Positions 61,525 through 64,000 of a DNA stretch of 64,000 nucleotides are shown piece by piece (position 1 is the first letter of the stretch; every line of letters begins with the position of its first letter). The stretch spans positions 1 to 64,000 of the forward strand of contig UCGV01000012.1 of assembly GCA_900471925.1 (NCBI GenBank). The letters are read 5' to 3'. The notes below the pieces were generated by a model, which searched no databases, was not told the origin of the DNA, and was given only the letters and a program-made list of their open reading frames with translations. The position numbers and the translations under genes are program-made. Origin of the DNA: Hyphomicrobiales bacterium. Its GTDB lineage: Bacteria > Pseudomonadota > Alphaproteobacteria > Rhizobiales > Rhizobiaceae.

Positions 61525-61730
61525 GGCATCAGTTGATCCCGATGCAGGGAGATCTGCAATATGAAAATCGCGCCTTGGTTGATTGCCTTCCTGCGGTTCG
61601 CCATGGCCCGCCATCGCCAAGCTGCAGGCGAGTTGTTGAAGACGGTGGCCTGCGAGGGGGGCGACGGAGGCTTGTCGCAACAGATCGGATCGAAAAACCA
61701 CTCTGGCTTTTCAGCGCCGAACGAAGTTGA

Positions 61731-63431
61731 TCATTGCTCCGATTGGGGTTTCAGTGCTGCCCTAAGGTTCGCTTCCAGCACGTCAAGCTCAGCCCGGTTC
61801 ATTGTCGGCCCGAGTTGCCGATGCAACTCTTCAACGACTTCGCCCTCCAGCCTTCGTTCGCGGACTTCTTTGGTCAGCGCCGTCCAGGCAGTTGGTGGCT
61901 GGTCCAGCTCGATAGTGAGGAATTGTTTGGCGATCTCTCGCGCGAACTTTCGACGCTCGGTGGGAATGCCGCTGATGAACAGTTCGAAATTGCGGCCGCT
62001 GCCGAAGCCAAGGCGAAGCTCGACAGCTTCAAGCGTTTCGAACGGCTCGTTCCCGCCTTTCAACCTACAGATGGCCGGCAAGAGAAACGCCATGCAAAGC
62101 TCCTCCGGGTGTTCCTGAAAATCGACTGGCTGCAGCGATCGCATGTGCCAGTCGGCGCGTCGCGCCAGCGAGACGATCTCGTGATAGACTGCCGCATCGA
62201 ACAGCCGCAGGGTTTGCAACACGAGATGGTCGAAGCGGTCGACTAATCCTGCCGGATGCATTCTCTCGAAGGACTGCATCGCCCAGCAGATGCGCTTGTA
62301 GGCGCGCGGGGTGGTCAGGTAACGGCGCAGGATGCTGCGGGCGACTTCCTTCCGTTGCGAACCCTGGAACAGGCCGTGCTGCTCGATGCCGATACCCTTG
62401 CACGCATCGAGTGTCATTTCGATAAGATCGTCCGGCAGCGGCGAGGGGATTTCGAAGTTGAACTGGATGACCTTTTCCAGATAGCGCGCCGCCTCGGCTG
62501 TCGCATCTTCCTTAACGTGCGAAAACAGCACCGAGGCCAGGGCCTCGGTCACCCGGGCCTGATCGTAGAGAAGTACGATCATCACATTCTTCAAGTCGCG
62601 CACCCACCATATCGCTGCGATCAACTGCTCGATGCGGGCCGGTTCCAGCCGATCGACGTCATCGATGACGAGCACGATAGGTTTTTCGGTATTCCTCGCC
62701 GACAGCGTGTCTTTCAGGATCTGGCGATACGACAAGGCGCCGCCGCCGAGATCGCCGATATTGATGGTGGCGGAGTCCTGCGACTGCGGGGTGAAAACAT
62801 TGTAGAGGCCACCGATCGTCGTCGCCAGCGGGCCGAGTTTCTTGATGACCCCAAGCCCGTCGCTCATGATCTTCTTCATCGCCTGAAGGGGTGCAGCATC
62901 TTCCCTGGCGATCTTCCACAGCGTTGCGAAAAACAGGCCATAGAGATCGGCTCCGGGGCCTTCCTGCCACACCGCTATCTCCGCGAAACGGATTCCGGAT
63001 TTGCGCAGATCATCGATTTCCTGCTCCGCTCGCCTGATCGATGCTGGGACTTCATCTGAAAGATCGCTGACGAGCCCCAGAGCTTTGGCGATGGCCGCCT
63101 TGTCCTCAGGCGGGGGCGCCGCTGCTTCAGTCGGTTCTATCACGGGTTGCGCGGGTAGATCACCCAGGAGATCGCGCACGAGATTGAGTAATGTCGTCTT
63201 ACCACCGCCCCATGGGGCGTTGACCCCGACAACCTGGCCGCTGAAATGGCTTTCCTTGGATATGTCCCTGATTAATCTGGCAAATGATAGTACATGCGGG
63301 CCGATTTCGAACGGATCATGGTCCGCGAGACGCTTTAGATGCGCAAGTGGTTCATCATTTATTCTTTTGAGACTTGGTCGATTGTCAATATGAACATTTG
63401 GCGTGTCGATTCTATGTATAGTTTCGCTCAT
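61731..63431 (-). CDS. KAP-family P-loop NTPase
   Basis: 566 codons from the ATG at 63431 (AGGA seven bases upstream). Walker A APWGGGKTT at 72-80; a long insert with one hydrophobic helix (GVIKKLGPLATTIGGLYNVF, about 194-213); Walker B PIVLVIDDVDRLEP at 251-264; arginine-rich helices near VLLYDQARVTEAL. This order and the DDVDR box are the KAP P-loop pattern. Other KAP members are membrane-associated and recur in phage-defence and conflict loci. It is divergent from a Cys-rich gene and followed by a membrane-anchored protein. Confidence 0.85.
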   Translation of the reverse strand: MSETIHRIDTPNVHIDNRPSLKRINDEPLAHLKRLADHDPFEIGPHVLSFARLIRDISKESHFSGQVVGVNAPWGGGKTTLLNLVRDLLGDLPAQPVIEPTEAAAPPPEDKAAIAKALGLVSDLSDEVPASIRRAEQEIDDLRKSGIRFAEIAVWQEGPGADLYGLFFATLWKIAREDAAPLQAMKKIMSDGLGVIKKLGPLATTIGGLYNVFTPQSQDSATINIGDLGGGALSYRQILKDTLSARNTEKPIVLVIDDVDRLEPARIEQLIAAIWWVRDLKNVMIVLLYDQARVTEALASVLFSHVKEDATAEAARYLEKVIQFNFEIPSPLPDDLIEMTLDACKGIGIEQHGLFQGSQRKEVARSILRRYLTTPRAYKRICWAMQSFERMHPAGLVDRFDHLVLQTLRLFDAAVYHEIVSLARRADWHMRSLQPVDFQEHPEELCMAFLLPAICRLKGGNEPFETLEAVELRLGFGSGRNFELFISGIPTERRKFAREIAKQFLTIELDQPPTAWTALTKEVRERRLEGEVVEELHRQLGPTMNRAELDVLEANLRAALKPQSEQ

Positions 63432-63502
63432 AGAATATTCCTGTTTACTTGAAACCCAGAATAGTGACACTCTAGCATACGAGAAAATATTTGGGGCCCT
63501 AA

Positions 63503-64000
63503 ATGTTGCCAATATTGATCGTCTACAAAGCTTGCGGATCAAATGCCGGTTGCAGCGTCCCGGAACGCCGCAACTGGTTGGCGGGAGAGGCGCGCCGGGT
63601 TTTCGCTCGCCACCAGGACAGGCCTTCGGTTGCCCTCTGGTACGGCCCCTCCAAGGAGGATCCTTTCCGGCAGGTCAATTATGTCTTCGGCGCCGTCCAC
63701 GACACCACCAATAACATTGTAGCCCCGGTCAGCGACCGCGTCTGGCATCTTTCCGGTCCACCCGGCGGGGTGGGGCCTCTCCTCAACTCACCGGAGGCCT
63801 GCCCGGTCTGCGGCATCAACCACTGCTCCAGGGGCATGCCGGACCTGCGTTCGGTCAAGAAAAACGATTATGCGAATGCGCTTCCAGAATTCCCGCACGA
63901 AGCCTGGGCGACTTTTGCAGACCGCGTCGGTACGTTTTACGCCTCGCTTTTCGAGGAGGGATGGGCGCCGACAGTGGCGTCGATCCTCAGATCGAACAGC
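63503..64000 (+). CDS. Unrecognised Cys-rich protein, 3' end outside window
   Basis: 166 codons open to the window edge; the ATG follows a stop codon directly and has GGGG six bases upstream. Reads LPILIVYKACGSNAGCSVPE then RRNWLAGEARRVFARHQD and SVALWYGPSKEDPFRQVNYV, and a Cys cluster CPVCGINHC near residue 110 that looks like half of a zinc ribbon. No family recognised. Host-like G+C. Divergent from the KAP NTPase with 71 bases between, so the two may share regulation. Confidence 0.65.
   Translation, partial: MLPILIVYKACGSNAGCSVPERRNWLAGEARRVFARHQDRPSVALWYGPSKEDPFRQVNYVFGAVHDTTNNIVAPVSDRVWHLSGPPGGVGPLLNSPEACPVCGINHCSRGMPDLRSVKKNDYANALPEFPHEAWATFADRVGTFYASLFEEGWAPTVASILRSNS

Overview
The window looks like a chromosomal segment of a Rhizobiales bacterium, most likely Rhizobiaceae (Rhizobium/Agrobacterium/Ensifer-like). 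The evidence is high-GC codon use with strong third-position GC, two Rhizobium-type flagellins in tandem, an orphan ProX-type binding protein, Ohr/OsmC, an extensin-like protein, a DUF1800/DUF1501 pair, short GC-rich palindromes between genes, and many ATGA translational couplings. I saw no tRNA, rRNA, CRISPR array, transposase, integrase or complete prophage.

Layout. 1-7526: three related HAF-repeat autotransporters (the first cut by the window edge), interrupted by a minus-strand ProX / L,D-transpeptidase / lipoprotein operon. 7679-13046: small metabolic and hypothetical genes, including a broken GT25 glycosyltransferase and a ureohydrolase with an altered metal motif. 13444-17321: a BTAD-type (SARP-like) regulator divergent from a 1-Cys peroxiredoxin and a persulfide dioxygenase-rhodanese fusion; the space between regulator and peroxiredoxin holds four heptamers in exact dyad symmetry. 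17386-19819: an A+T-rich defence islet with a two-gene type II Thoeris-like system (TIR plus membrane-anchored macro domain) and a DUF4393/Abi-alpha protein. 20173-26275: a truncated AraC gene, a SnoaL-like protein, acetyltransferase, class III nucleotidyl cyclase, TspO and a methyltransferase.

26598-33721: a large winged-helix/NTPase/TPR regulator faces a same-direction set of detoxification genes (Tat-exported epoxide hydrolase, two small enzymes, Ohr, DJ-1/PfpI); the gap carries two direct-repeat pairs, each with a 20-base period, plus a palindrome. 33770-36830: beta-propeller protein, TPR-wHTH regulator, DUF899 and a small membrane protein. 37152-49712: MFS transporter, EEP nuclease, GGEEF diguanylate cyclase, DUF486, DUF1800/DUF1501, thioesterase, Cache chemoreceptor. 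49956-57657: extensin-like protein, CobT-like VWA protein with a frameshifted partner, P-loop kinase, and two flagellins with a relic of the flanking VOC gene between them.

57658-64000: a decayed gap, an uncharacterised protein, an ABC-2 exporter, then a KAP NTPase with a membrane-anchored partner and a divergent Cys-rich protein that leaves the window. The last group and the Thoeris/Abi islet are the best candidates for conflict systems. Function calls rest on motif and family recognition by eye; no database search was run.
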